Below, in pieces: positions 44,091 through 54,707 of a stretch of 64,000 nucleotides of DNA (positions within the stretch are counted from its first letter, which is position 1; each line of letters starts with the position of its first letter). Both the position numbers and the translations under genes were made by a program. Origin of the DNA: Arthrinium phaeospermum (lineage: Eukaryota > Ascomycota > Sordariomycetes > Amphisphaeriales > Apiosporaceae); assembly GCA_006503535.1 (NCBI GenBank), contig QYRS01000007.1, positions 2,852,001 through 2,916,000 of the forward strand. The letters run 5' to 3'. The notes beneath the pieces were generated by a model. The model saw nothing but the letters and a program-made list of their open reading frames with translations, searched no databases and had not been told where the DNA came from.

Positions 44091-45740
44091 TAACGCTATG
44101 AAGAGGGATGGGGGTGGATGGAGAAGAGGTGTTCAGCTCCAAGGCGGCTACGCGATACCGACGACGGTGCGCGTTCTATTAAAAGGCGCCCGCCCCCCGA
44201 GAAAACAGCCCCCAAATCTGACATCCCTCACATGGCCATGCCCGTTTGGGAACTGATGTAGATATGCAGCTCGCCCGGAAGATGGTCTGCCACTGGCCCA
44301 ATCGACCCAATCGGAGACGTTGCAGTGAGGGGTCGGGGGGGTCGCAATATTGTGACTTTGGCAGACCCCGGTTTTTGCCTGGCCCCGGTCCTCGACCCCT
44401 GCCAGTCAGCCCCCAGTCAGCAGTCAAGGCCCCCAGTCCAGAAGCCCAGTCTTCCAGTCAGCAAGGACCCCCAGACGACAACCCCTCGTTGCCGCCCAAG
44501 ACTCGACAGCCACTCGGCCCGAGAAAGGCGCACGCCAATCACGACGCCTGCCCAACGCCCGCATCTGCCTGGGCTCACCGTCTCGTCACCCCCAAGCACC
44601 CCAAGCACAAGCACCCAAGCACGACTGCCCAGAGGGACGAACCCCGCCCCGGAGATGATTGCGAGTTCCGGGAAGGATTAGCAGTGCCAGAATCCCGCAC
44701 TTATGCCGCTGCAGAACAGAAACAGTGGGCGATGTCAGAATGCTATCTCGACACCCGGCGATCGACCCATTCTTTGTGGCCCTGTTGGGAGAGGGAACCA
44801 ACACCATGCCATTCACCCAAAGTGGGATATGTACTGCTCCTGCCAGGCCTGCATGTGACTACAACCTCGGTTCTCGCTCTTGGTCTGACACGGGGTAGGT
44901 AATGGGAGACTCATTGGCTGCTGTTCGTAATCACTGGGTTTCAGTGACAATATCAGAGACGTATGTGATATTGGAATTTCGGTGACTGCAAGGACTGGTC
45001 ATGTTGCTGCTACGATCTACTGCCTCCAAAGGAAATGTATTTTTGGAACAGACTCCTAAAGTTGTGCAGAACTTCCTGACATCACCTGCATGCAAGGAGC
45101 ATCTCGTTTATTCACTGATTATGCAGCCCGCAAGGCAAGGTGGCCCTGTGCTCCTCTCCTTTCCCCGCTCCTGGAGATCTGCTGGTCTATCAGACATGAT
45201 TTCGGAGGTTAGGTATTAGATCGATCCTGCACCGCCGATGGTCTTTTGTTTTTGCTTTTTTCCGAGGCGGGTAAATGGAAGTCGCCGAGGACTGCCGCGA
45301 GTGCCGGCCAAATACTCAGACGACTCCTCGGGTCGGCTATCGGAGTCGAGAGCCTGATCTTAGGCGCCGAACTATGGGGAATGGCGATCATGCAGTCAGC
45401 ATGCAAGTGTCAACTTCTAGTGTCTCTCCACCCAATGTGGTTGACTGCCCAAGCGGCCGCAGGAATAAACCGTCTCGATTATTCCACTTACTCTAGGGAG
45501 TAACATAAATCGTCTTGATTATTCCACTTACTCCAGGGAATAACAGTGGAATAAGCCAACACTACTGGGATAATAGATGGTCGGTACACTTGCTTATTCT
45601 TCAGGAGACTTCAATTGGTCGGTTTATTCTCTCAGTATCTTGCCGCTAGCAGCACTCGTATGAATTATTGGACAGATACAGTCCAAACTTCATACCCAAA
45701 AGGGTATGGGCAATCATAACCAGATGCAGTCAGCCTATCC
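44091..45740. other. 1.65-kb intergenic with motif cluster and tandem repeat
   Basis: The promoter of copy B contains six CAGTC words within 44401-44460. A 218-codon open frame here is Pro/Ser-rich and not convincing. A 40-bp tandem repeat lies at 45465-45544. Confidence 0.5.
45465..45544. repeat. 40-bp tandem repeat, two copies
   Basis: Units at 45465-45504 and 45505-45544 both contain GATTATTCCACTTACT and TAAC at the end. They differ at four positions, all transitions (C/T or G/A). An inverted GTGGAATAA follows at 45546. This may be a remnant of a repeat hit by C-to-T mutation. Confidence 0.85.
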
Positions 45741-46937
45741 TCAATCCTCGCTCTCGTACTCCACCTTGATCTCCACCATATCAGGATCTCCGCCTTCGTC
45801 ATCTTCCATATCAAGCAGTATAGCAATGTTCTTCAGCGCCTCGAAGTCTCCTGCAACAGTCCTAGGGAATCCGTCGCCGCCACCGCCAAAGCTAGTCAGC
45901 CGAAGATTGTCCTCTGTATCGACAAAGACCTTGGCCAGCTCTCCGTCGCCCCAAACCAGGCCCTCCTGGTGCAGGCCCTGGACCGTCTCGCGCATCTGCG
46001 CCATCCACTTCTCTCTTCGCTCCAGGGAGGCGTCGCGGAACCGGTTCGCGTAGAATGCGAAGGACTCCTCGCCGGGCGCCGCGGCCAGACCGACGGGGAC
46101 CCATTCGGTCAGCAAGCCGATGATGTGGCCGGAGGTGGGGCGGGCGACGTAGCCCAGCAGCTTGGGGATCAGGGCGAGGGCGGGGTTGTGGGGGCGGCGC
46201 TTCTCGACGACTTGCATGGTTTCCAGGTGGCGCCGCAGGTAGGCGTCGTGCAGTCCGATCGGCTCGGCCAGACAGAGCATCTCTTGATCGCGAACCCGGA
46301 CCCGACCCTCGAAGGAAATGCCGTGGACCTGGACTTCGAGCACCTCTACGTCGGTCGAGGCAAGCACGGGCAAGTCGTCGTTGATCTCGAAGTCGAGAAA
46401 CTCGTCGGAGTCGGGATGGTGCAGAAGCACGTTGGCCTCACGGGGGTGGATGGGCACCAGGTAAGGCGTATTATGAAAGCTGCAATCGGCTTTGTACGCG
46501 AAGTGGATAGTCTCCTGGTATAAAATGGCGTGGACGTTCATGTCCAGGACGACGCCATAGCCCGCCGGCTCGAGCAAGCAACCGCCAGCCTCACTGATTC
46601 TCTGACAGATCCGGGTCGGGTCGTACGAGGCACCCGACTCGTCGATAGCGGTGGTGTTGATGAGACGGAGGAGGCGATCTGCGGTGGCGTCGTAAACGGT
46701 GTGGTTGGAGGAGATGGAAATGGCGATGCGTCTGCCATGGTAGTCTTCAATGAGGACGGCGGCGCGATCGTCATCAATGGCATTGATGCCAACGATTCGG
46801 AAGCGCCAGGGTGGGAGAGTGTTGGCCGCCATGAGATCGATGGGTGCCATGGGATCGATGGGTGACTGGGGTCTTTCGGTATTCAGGAGCAAAGACCAAG
46901 AACAAAATTGTGATGAAGCGCTGGAGGATGTATGCAA
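45741..46937 (-). CDS. Protein kinase-like fold protein, probably catalytically degenerate
   Basis: Intact single-exon ORF, 398 residues from the Met at 46937 (a second Met at about residue 30 reads MAPIDLMAANTLPPWRFRIV). The C-terminal half follows the layout of fungal kinase-like proteins: a hinge-like IIGLLTEWVPVG, then LVWGDGELAKVFVD (about 327-340) at the HRD-loop position and LRLTSFGGGG (about 345-354) at the DFG position. The canonical HxDxxxxN is altered to WGDGELAKV and DFG to SFG. ATP-dependent phosphotransfer is therefore doubtful and a pseudokinase is likely. The acidic tail ends VEYESED. No partner is visible nearby. Confidence 0.6.
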   Translation of the reverse strand: MHTSSSASSQFCSWSLLLNTERPQSPIDPMAPIDLMAANTLPPWRFRIVGINAIDDDRAAVLIEDYHGRRIAISISSNHTVYDATADRLLRLINTTAIDESGASYDPTRICQRISEAGGCLLEPAGYGVVLDMNVHAILYQETIHFAYKADCSFHNTPYLVPIHPREANVLLHHPDSDEFLDFEINDDLPVLASTDVEVLEVQVHGISFEGRVRVRDQEMLCLAEPIGLHDAYLRRHLETMQVVEKRRPHNPALALIPKLLGYVARPTSGHIIGLLTEWVPVGLAAAPGEESFAFYANRFRDASLERREKWMAQMRETVQGLHQEGLVWGDGELAKVFVDTEDNLRLTSFGGGGDGFPRTVAGDFEALKNIAILLDMEDDEGGDPDMVEIKVEYESED

Positions 46938-48161
46938 GTTTGTGAAGTTTACAAGGTGAAATGAGGCGATGAGGTTGACAAGTATGTGATGTTTACAAGG
47001 TGAGTTGGCAGGTTGAGCTCATCCTTTGGGTGTGGCGCGTGTGTGACTTTCAATGCCTGAGTAAACAGAATGATCCAGTAGCTAACTGGATGAAAGTAGG
47101 AAACACTCTGTAATTATTCAGGCAGGGAGGCTGGTTGTTTGGCGCCCGTGGTAAGCTGTTCACGCCTGTGGCAAGCTATTCACGCCTTATATCGCGGCGC
47201 GCCCGCCTGTAAACCCCCCTAAACAATCGAGCTCCCGCAGCATCTTTGGGGGAGGTGAGCGTTATCGTTATCGCGTGACCCAAACCCTCTGAATGCCCCA
47301 GGCCATAGCTTATTCCAGGCCCTGAAGCCTGAAAGAAGGTGAGCTTGTAGTGAGGGAAGATATTTACATGGAGGAAGGGGCGCGTTCAAGCGACGCGTTT
47401 TTCAGGGACGCGTCGCGGGGTAGTTGTAGCTCCATCTTGAATTGATTCACTGAAATCGATAACTGGGAATTTGAAGGAGCTTCAGGATTATGAGATCGAG
47501 TGAACCCTGATAACAGAAAGTGATCTTGTAGTGAGGGTAGATGTTGGATGGAGGAAGGGACGTTCAGGGTCGCGTCGCGGGGCAATTCAACTTCCATTGT
47601 TAGTAAAACTCACTGCATCTCATAGCTGAGGATTTGGAAAACTGAACATGGTGAATGGAGGCTGTCCTGGTGCAGTCTTCCACTCAATCGTGAGGAATCT
47701 CCAGGCGTTGCGGTTTCACCACTCCGGCACCCAGCCCCACGATGTCGTTCTCTTCCATACAACGCAGCGATATATATGTGGATAGTGATAGATATTCACT
47801 AGAAAGGGTGAGTTGTCGCCTGTGTCTCGTTATAAACCGTGCTTCAAAGATCTCGTTGATCAGTTGTTTGTTCAGCATGTCTTCTGCGAGCGTCTTCACT
47901 CAGCGGAGACAATCGTGACACGCATGATTTGGTTTTGAAGATTCAGATATGAAACCAACCAGGGCAATTTGTATGGGATGACTCTGCTGATTAACGGGCT
48001 CACGAACCCAAGGTATTGTTCACCGCCCGCGTTCCCAGGGGCAAACAGGTATGACACTGATATCAGATAGACAGGAATGAATCAGAGGGATCTCAGAAGG
48101 CTGTACTAAGTATCTGGAGAGCATGTCTCAGGCATAACACAATTTCTAGATGATCTGGAAA
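46938..48161. other. 1.2-kb intergenic with imperfect 85-100 bp repeat
   Basis: Two diverged direct repeats, about 47334-47437 and 47515-47598, share CTTGTAGTGAGGG, GGAGGAAGG and CGCGTCGCGGGG. A 77-codon minus-strand frame (47364-47597) spans both and repeats LPRDA[TS]L, but nothing else supports it as a gene. A 71-codon frame at 47684-47899 (minus) is also unsupported. Confidence 0.45.
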
Positions 48162-49328
48162 TCAACCAACCAATTGCTCGTTGTCAGGTGTGACACAAGG
48201 CACCACTCCAGTATCCCCCTGGGAGTCCAAATCCCCTTCCTTCAGTGCATGACCCATTTCCCATCGCCGCTTGACCGCGCCGGGCTTGTGCTCCGATTCG
48301 ATATACCGCTGGCGCGTAACCATGCCCGGGTATTTCTCCAGCCATGACGTGACAAGCGCTTGCCACATCCAGTCGTCCGGCGTCCGGCAGGCGCCCACCT
48401 GGTGGTAGGTGACCACCTCGATGCTGTACACCTCGTGGCCCGGCGCCAGGCGGTGCGGGTGGCGGTCCATGTCGAACGTGTAATCCGTCAGGCAGACGGG
48501 GCAGTACCCCTGCGTGGTGCCGTACGTCCGCGGGCCGTTGTCCCCTCGCCCCCAGGTGTCCCAGAGGATTTGGAGCTCCGGCAGCCTTCTTGGATACGCC
48601 CGGCCCGCGTCTCGCCGTCGTGGTCTCATCTCGTAGTGGCCACAGAACCGAATCCACTGCCAACAGTCATTTAGCTGTTTTCGGTTTCCCCCGGGGGTGC
48701 CGGAGAGCAGCACCTCGTACCGGACCGACAAGAAGCATTGGTCGTCCAGTATCGCCATACTGGGCTGAACACGCCAGATGCTCCCCGGGGCTGCAGATTT
48801 GGGCATGAATCTGGGCTGGCGCAGCCCTCTGCCTGCTCCGTAGAAGTGCTCGTTCATGACGAGCTGGAAGTGGTGGAAGCCAAAGTCCCAGATTCCGAGG
48901 CGGTAGAGATAGATTCGATCCTCGCACGGTGGGACGGCGGCATAAGTGAGATTCGTTTCAAACCGCCATGACTTCGAATATCGATGGTATTTGCCACAGG
49001 TGAAGCAGTAAAAACAGCGATCGCTGACGGTTTTCTCGAATGAGTAACGAATGGCTCTCGAATCAGCCTCGGAAGGATTCCGGGGCAAGAAGACAGCTCG
49101 TGCTACCTCACAGGTCAAGGACAATGCCGCGGCCGATTCGGGGGGCAGTTGAGACGCGATTTCTAGCAAGATATCTAGCGGTTGATTCAGCAGCAGTGAA
49201 TTAGCTTGCTGATGTATCTTTTTAGGCGGGTGCTGGTCCGTCGCAGTTTCTTGAGCCGAATCCCGTTTCGCCCGCGGCCTTTTCCAAGGCCCACGAATGG
49301 CTGCGACGAGTGACAGTATTACTCCCAT
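48162..49328 (-). CDS. F-box domain protein, paralogue of the 20.6-kb gene
   Basis: Intact single-exon gene of 388 residues starting MGVILSLVAAIRGPWKRPRA. The F-box-like segment LLNQPLDILLEIASQLPPES is at about 47-66, followed by CFYCFTCGKYHRYSKSW with a CxxC pair. It shares with the paralogue FHHFQLVMNEHFYGAGRGLR, CFLSVRYEV, CLTDYTFDM, GACRTPDDWMW and RRWEMGHAL, in the same order and spacing. The Met-Asp-Lys leader of the paralogue is absent and replaced by a short hydrophobic then basic N terminus. It is a putative ubiquitin-ligase adaptor; no target is known. Confidence 0.72.
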   Translation of the reverse strand: MGVILSLVAAIRGPWKRPRAKRDSAQETATDQHPPKKIHQQANSLLLNQPLDILLEIASQLPPESAAALSLTCEVARAVFLPRNPSEADSRAIRYSFEKTVSDRCFYCFTCGKYHRYSKSWRFETNLTYAAVPPCEDRIYLYRLGIWDFGFHHFQLVMNEHFYGAGRGLRQPRFMPKSAAPGSIWRVQPSMAILDDQCFLSVRYEVLLSGTPGGNRKQLNDCWQWIRFCGHYEMRPRRRDAGRAYPRRLPELQILWDTWGRGDNGPRTYGTTQGYCPVCLTDYTFDMDRHPHRLAPGHEVYSIEVVTYHQVGACRTPDDWMWQALVTSWLEKYPGMVTRQRYIESEHKPGAVKRRWEMGHALKEGDLDSQGDTGVVPCVTPDNEQLVG

Positions 49329-49708
49329 GGCACTGCCGCTTCATAGAATCCGAGGACCGTTGTTGTTGGGGAAGACAAGTATGATGTGAAAAAGGCCTGT
49401 GATAGAAAGGCTGTCAATTTGAGTTGGGTGGAGAAGCGGTGCATGCAATGAGTCGATTTGAGAGAGAAACGTTCTTAGGTTGGTAAAAAGGCGATTGCTA
49501 GCCAAAAGTAAAATACGGTCCGAAAAGAACTTGGGTTCAAGAGTACACGATCCATCAACAATTTGCAATTTCTTCTCACCAGGACCAAAACCACTATTCC
49601 ACCACTTCACAGCCCGGCAATAACGACAGCACGTACTGGTCGAAGCCATGATGACAAGCTAGCACAGAAGCAGGCAGGGTGTTGACAGGAGACTATGTAC
49701 ACCTCCGA
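49329..49708. other. intergenic, F-box gene promoter
   Basis: Contains a 102-codon minus-strand frame (49341-49649) beginning with a Cys-rich segment, but with no supporting similarity. Otherwise empty. Confidence 0.35.
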
Positions 49709-50993
49709 TCAACTAGTATCCCTAACATTGTATACCAACTTGACACCCCTGGCGCTCCGATGCTTGAGCTCCGCTAGACTGATCCATCATTAGCTGCATA
49801 TTAGTGCCAACAGAATTCGAATTTGCAATACACTCACCCGAGTGGGATACCGTCCAAGCCACCGTCCCGCAGTGCGACGGGATGGGGGACGACCCTGCCC
49901 TCCGCGATGAGCCTTGCAGCCAGTTTCCAGAACATGACCCCGAACTCGTAGTGCGACGGCATAGCGGGTATGTCCATGCCGAACTTGGTGAAGGCCTCCC
50001 CGAACGTGGTGTACGCCAGGATGGGCGTGGCCTGGATGTCTGGTCTTGGCCACGTGTCTGTGAGACGCAACGCGACGACTTGCATTGGTGTCTGGCTCGT
50101 TTCCGGCATGGCTTCCGCGACGATATGGTAGCTGGCCTCGGTGCTGATGCAGTCGAGGACGTGGTGCAGGGAGTTGTGGGTGTAGTCTTTGATGCTGCGG
50201 GCGCACTGGGGATCGTGGTAGTGAAAAACGGCGTCGGCGCCTCGGGACTTGACGAGGTCGAAGTTGGCCGGGCTCGCTGTGGTTACTACTGTCAGCCCGG
50301 AGCTGGCACATTTACAAGAGCATAGTCAGTCACCACCAGAAAGGGTTGGTAAGACACTTGATATTTCTGTCACCTACGCTTTAGCAAATTGTATAGCAAG
50401 AGTGCCGGTGGCGGTGCTGCCTCCATATATCAAAACGTAGACCGGCTTCTTCAGCGGTTTCTGGCTGTCAGGAAGAGGCAAGCCCAGCGTCATGTATAGC
50501 GCCTGACCAACCGTAGTCACTCCGAGGCCGAAAGTAGCTGCTTCTTCGAACGTCATGCCCTCGGGGATCTTGGCTAGGTAGCCATCGCGGACCAGCACGT
50601 ACTCGGCAAATGCGCCGTCGGTTGCACAGCTCTGATGTCAGTATTAGATGTGAGGGGCGAGTGACGAGGTTTATGAAGCTTCGAATGAGGTCGGCATACC
50701 ATATTGGCGCCATGACACTGCCCGTAGACAGCATCTCCTTTCTTGATCTGGGTCTTGCATCCCTCCCCAACTTCCACCACGACGCCGCTGATATCGCATC
50801 CGACAATACCGCCAATTCGTCCTGTTCTGTCGACATGGTCCACGTCGGTCGGGTTGAGAGCCACTGCCGCGGTCTTGATCTTGAAGTATCCCTGACGCAC
50901 GGCCGGCTCTTGGACGTTCTCCACGGCGGCAACACCGCGCTCTTTAATTATGAGTGCTCTCATATTGTTCTTGTGGATGGCGACTACAGGCAT
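49709..50993 (-). CDS. Zinc-type alcohol dehydrogenase-like / trans-acting enoyl reductase family (MDR)
   Basis: Exons are 50700-50993, 50378-50631, 49838-50302 and 49709-49778, giving 360 residues; all junctions keep frame. The GroES-like N-terminal domain has [11 protein letters not shown] and [14 protein letters not shown]. The NADPH-binding Rossmann fold has [20 protein letters not shown] then [20 protein letters not shown] and [18 protein letters not shown]. The last small exon gives the family end [16 protein letters not shown]. This is the toxD/LovC-like fungal medium-chain reductase group, some of which serve polyketide synthases as separate enoyl reductases. No PKS lies within the window, so it may have an independent quinone- or enone-reductase role. 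There are no catalytic zinc ligands, as usual for the group. Confidence 0.88.
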
Positions 50994-51308
50994 CGTGTCA
51001 AACGCATTTCAACGGTTTGGGGACTGTCGTTATTTAACTCAAACTCAGTGGTCCCGACGGAGCTGGAAGGGACCAGTTCCGGCCCACCGGCGTCTCGGAG
51101 ATATCTGGAGGCGGCTTTAGGATTACACCGACGGAGAGCCCTTCCGGTGCATTGCTTGGCAGTTGAACCATCACTATTGTCAGGAAACGCACGATTCAAA
51201 TATAATATCATTGGCCACTTTTATGAATTAGTCATCAGGCTTGACGTGTCTATCAAATGTCATGGTCCCAACCTTTTGGTTTTCCCGATGGCATCGGCAA
51301 AGAATTCG
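50994..51308. other. intergenic region
   Basis: Lies between the reductase promoter and the 3' end of the S8 protease gene. Nothing is recognised. Confidence 0.4.
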
Positions 51309-52382
51309 TTACAGCCCATGACAAACCATCTTCTTGACCACGTCCACCATATGATTCCTCTCTAATAAGACGCCCGGCGAAAGATAGTCGTAGTGATCCA
51401 CTTCCACCGTCAGCTCCTGCAGCAGTGCCTGCACCATATCGAACGTGCAAAGCACTCTCATCTCGTCCTCGCTGATCGAGGGCCAACACAAACGCACAAT
51501 ATCGATTATATCGCAGGCAAAAGCCGCCGCGATCGGGGCGGCAAACGACGTGCCTGATTTGAGGGCATCCTTCCCATGCCATTTCGAGGGTACTGAGATG
51601 CCCAGCGTCGACAGGTTCAGTCGTTTGGGAAGAGGTACGGGACTGATACCGCCATCCTTTCCATTGCCGTCGCTGGCATGAACGCAAACGACGCCCCCCG
51701 GCCTATTCGCTGGGTATGCGCGTGGTCGATTGGCGCCTTTGTTCGAGGCGGCAGCGAAGAAAGTGGTTGTTCCTCGGGCGTTCTCAATGGCTCGGTCGAT
51801 CCCGGCATGCCGCACCCCGTTCTCTAGCCCCAGTGAAAGACATATGATATGCACGTTTTGGCTATGAGCCCATTCAATTGCCTATAAAGGTTAGTCTTCG
51901 TTATTGTCTGGATAATTGAAGAAAGAAAAAGAAAAGACATGTTCTAAGAACTCTTATCGCGGCCGGGATTAGCTTACCCGTGCTATCCGGCCCAGGTCCG
52001 AAAACTCGATGGTACGATCGTCGGAAACCTTTGCTACATAAAGCTCAGCTAGTGGCGCAGTAGTTAGTAAGAGCCGAGCGACATGTGTTCCGTGGCCATG
52101 TTTGTCTTGGTAGTCAGTCGGATCCCCTACGAAGCTCTTGCAAGCTCGGATCCTCCCGGAGTCAGCTTCCAAGCAAGCATCAATCAAACCATCGTGGTCT
52201 GAGTCGATGCCAGTATCCACCACAGCTATGCGTGTCTTTGCTCGCCGCCAGGCCTGCCATGGAGGGATTTTGGTGGCGTTGTCAGCCTCGCGAACCATGT
52301 TCGCGACGTTTTTGGCTTCGGACATGAACCGATGTGCTCGTTCAATCTTCCTGTATTTCTGGTCAATGACCAAATCGGGCAT
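51309..52382 (-). CDS. Subtilisin-like serine protease domain (S8), HET-Q2-like candidate
   Basis: Exons are 51978-52382 and 51309-51881 with a 96-bp intron, giving 325 codons from the Met at 52382. The full catalytic set is visible: Asp56 in IAVVDTGID, His97 in HGHGTHVA, oxyanion Asn182 in AAASNKG and Ser247 in SGTSFAAP. No signal peptide or propeptide is seen, so it should be cytosolic, unlike secreted subtilases. It starts 20 bp after the upstream ORF (52403-54343) ends, on the same strand. The two are probably one gene: a helical regulatory region followed by the protease. Established parallel: in Podospora anserina the subtilisin-like HET-Q2 cleaves the gasdermin-like HET-Q1 encoded next to it. 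Candidate gasdermin-like genes lie 5 and 11 kb away here. Confidence 0.85.
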
Positions 52383-52402
52383 CTAAACGGTGTCAGAAAG
52401 AC

Positions 52403-54343
52403 TTACTCTGGGTCATTCCAAGCCTCATGGTTGTTGCCATTGTCGCCATCGAACAGTAGAATCTGAGTTGGCGGCTCAGGCTGCGTTGGAAGCGTATCAA
52501 CCACGTCCAGCCACTGAGAGCCCTGAGTTCGGGTGGGGAAACTCTCAAAGAGCCTAGGGATATCCTTGAAGCTGTTCTGGATCTGGTTCCACAGTGGGAC
52601 CAGTATGTAATTGTAGATGGCAGCCGTTCGCTTTTGACTGTCCTGGAGAGCAGGGTGATATAGGGCGTCGGTCAACTCCTGGAAGTGCAAACATGCATCA
52701 CCGACTTCACGATGGCCGTCATCCAGTGTGCGCTCGCCCTGCTTGAGTAGCCGGTGTAGCATCATCTTCTTTGATAACCGATTCGTTTCCCAGTCCAGGT
52801 CTTGTTTCGTCGGGTCAAGCCGGGTCCTCAATCCCATCTGCATAACCAGCAAACCAAAGGAAAGTATCGAATCTTCCTCATCTAGTTCAACGTCCATTTC
52901 GAGACGCGATGAGCTGTTTAAGGAGACATCTAGATATACCCGCCACTGGTCTCGGAGTGTCGAGCCTTCTGGGAATGAGTACAGTCGTATTCTGTCAATG
53001 AGCCAGTTGTTTTGAAGCCATCGGTTGGAATGCAAGTGTAGTAAAGACATTGCAAGTAATAGCTCCACCATACGACTGTCTTTCAAGTGGAAACTATAGC
53101 CCTCGCTGTCGTCCATGGGGAACACAAGATCTTCAAGAGTGAAAGGATCCTCGCCAACATCTCTTGGATGCGGAGACTTTGGGACGCCCGGTTTCGCGGC
53201 GCTGGGCTTTTCCGTCCATATGAATTCGTCATCAAAAGAGACTTGCAACTGTTCCGATGACCTGGCATGCTTGTCCAAGACTTTACACATGCTTCGCGAC
53301 ATTCGCGCAGGACGTATATGTTCGTCAAACTCCCTTCAGTATGCATATGAGAGAAGTCCCTGTTCCATCAACAATGACTGTGGAGTTGGGCAGCTTACCT
53401 TTTGCATTTGACGCATGTCCAAAGACTATTGTTAGTCTTCCTGCATGATGATACCAGCATCTCAAAGTCCAGGACATGATTAGAGCCGCTCTCATGAAAC
53501 CCCGAGAGATGGACCATGGCGTTATGGATGTAGTTGCAAGTAAGTTTATCGGCGATATGCCCCAGAAGAAAGTCCGAACTGGTACTGGCTAAATGTGCTC
53601 TCTGAATGAAGCTGATCTCATTTTCTTCGAGTAGCCGCGCGTTCCCTCTGTTGACTTCTGTGCCTGCGGAGGATGTCGACGATGTGTCCTTCAAAGCTTG
53701 ATAGAACTCAGTGACGTTGGACCTCAATGTCTTCCAGTGTCGTTTACGTTTCGAGCCTTCTGGAGGATAGAAACTTATATATGTGGCCATATCTTCCTCA
53801 GTTTCCGGGTTCTCATGTGATTTGAGACGTATTTGCAGCGCTGTGAGATTTGGCCACTCCTTCTTTTAGATGTACGTCAGAAGGTTACGAGATAGAATTA
53901 TAATTATATTTTTTCTCGTATCGCCAAATGCGTCGAAATCCACTTGTGCCAGGGAATGAGTTGATTTAACTTACAAATCGGGACTTGTTCTTGGAATCGC
54001 AGGCGCCGTCTCGGACAAGGTGCTCTAGTGTAGTTAGGAAAGCCATCAATGATGCCCTCAGTCTCTCGAACTCCTCTGGAGAAATGTCTTCTGTTGTCTG
54101 TACATCATCGAGATGCCTGGGCAGAAGATGAAAGGCCGCACGGATCTCGGTGATCGCGTTCTGTACCACGAGTCGGGTAGTAGAGGAACGGTGGTATTTG
54201 GCGCTGGCATCCGGAGGAAGTGCAAGAGTGAAGACAGGGATAACCGAGATAAGTAAATTCCATTCTTGTTGGGCATGAACTAATACATGCATCTTGTTGG
54301 CTAGGTATACAAGATTCTCATCTACTGAGGGAAAGTTAGGCAC
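52403..54343 (-). CDS. Helical region upstream of the S8 protease (DUF7580-like?), probably the same gene
   Basis: Exons are 53975-54343, 53399-53862 and 52403-53333; introns at 53863-53974 and 53334-53398 have consensus ends and keep frame. The product starts MPNFPSVDENLVYLANKMHV and is helix-rich (TEIRAAFHLLPRHLDDVQ, KRKRHWKTLRSNVTEFYQAL). It continues with CNYIHNAMVHLSGFHESGSN, DSRMVELLLAMSLLHLHSNR and SFGLLVMQMGLRTRLDPTKQ, and ends NHEAWNDPE. The pattern resembles the helical domain found N-terminal to fungal cytosolic S8 proteases (I believe DUF7580); this assignment is from memory and tentative. Between this stop and the protease ATG lies a 24-nt stretch starting GTAAGT and ending TTTAG with CTGAC inside. 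It looks like a shrunken intron, but splicing it would not bring the frames together. Confidence 0.7.
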
Positions 54344-54707
54344 CTAACTGGGCTTGCTCAGAAGCCCGAGGTTGAGTGGTTAATAGCACACGTGGTGGAC
54401 TCAGCTGACGGCCCAATACGTTGCCGCCAATCATTGCGATCGTAGCGGATGACGGTCAAAGCGGGGTAATGTGAACAAAGAGCCGTCGGATCACTCGGAG
54501 ATTAGAATATATTCTTTTTTAATCCGACTTGATTTGATCCTTCATGATAACGAGTGCAGTGAGCCCTTATTAAATTGACAACAAACCGTTGCGGCCTATT
54601 GCAAACAGAGCTACTAGCCTTTTCCCCGCCACCCCAAGTCGAGGCGACTTGAATTCACGCGGCTTGAGCGAGTACGCGACTGGACCTGTGTAGCTGTCGT
54701 CAGGTGG
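54344..54707. promoter_or_regulatory. Divergent promoter between the S8-protease gene and the zinc-finger gene
   Basis: 364 bp between two divergent start codons. The sequence is AT-rich around 54500-54560. No specific site is recognised. Confidence 0.4.

Noticed and set aside
44246..44902. 218-codon plus-strand open frame
   Set aside because: Pro/Ser-rich composition driven by a CAGTC/CCC-rich tract, no domain, and it lies in the promoter region of the methyltransferase gene.
47684..47899. 71-codon minus-strand frame
   Set aside because: Plausible composition but no other evidence; left as intergenic.
49341..49649. 102-codon minus-strand frame upstream of the F-box gene
   Set aside because: No similarity, no paired intron signals, position fits a promoter or leader.
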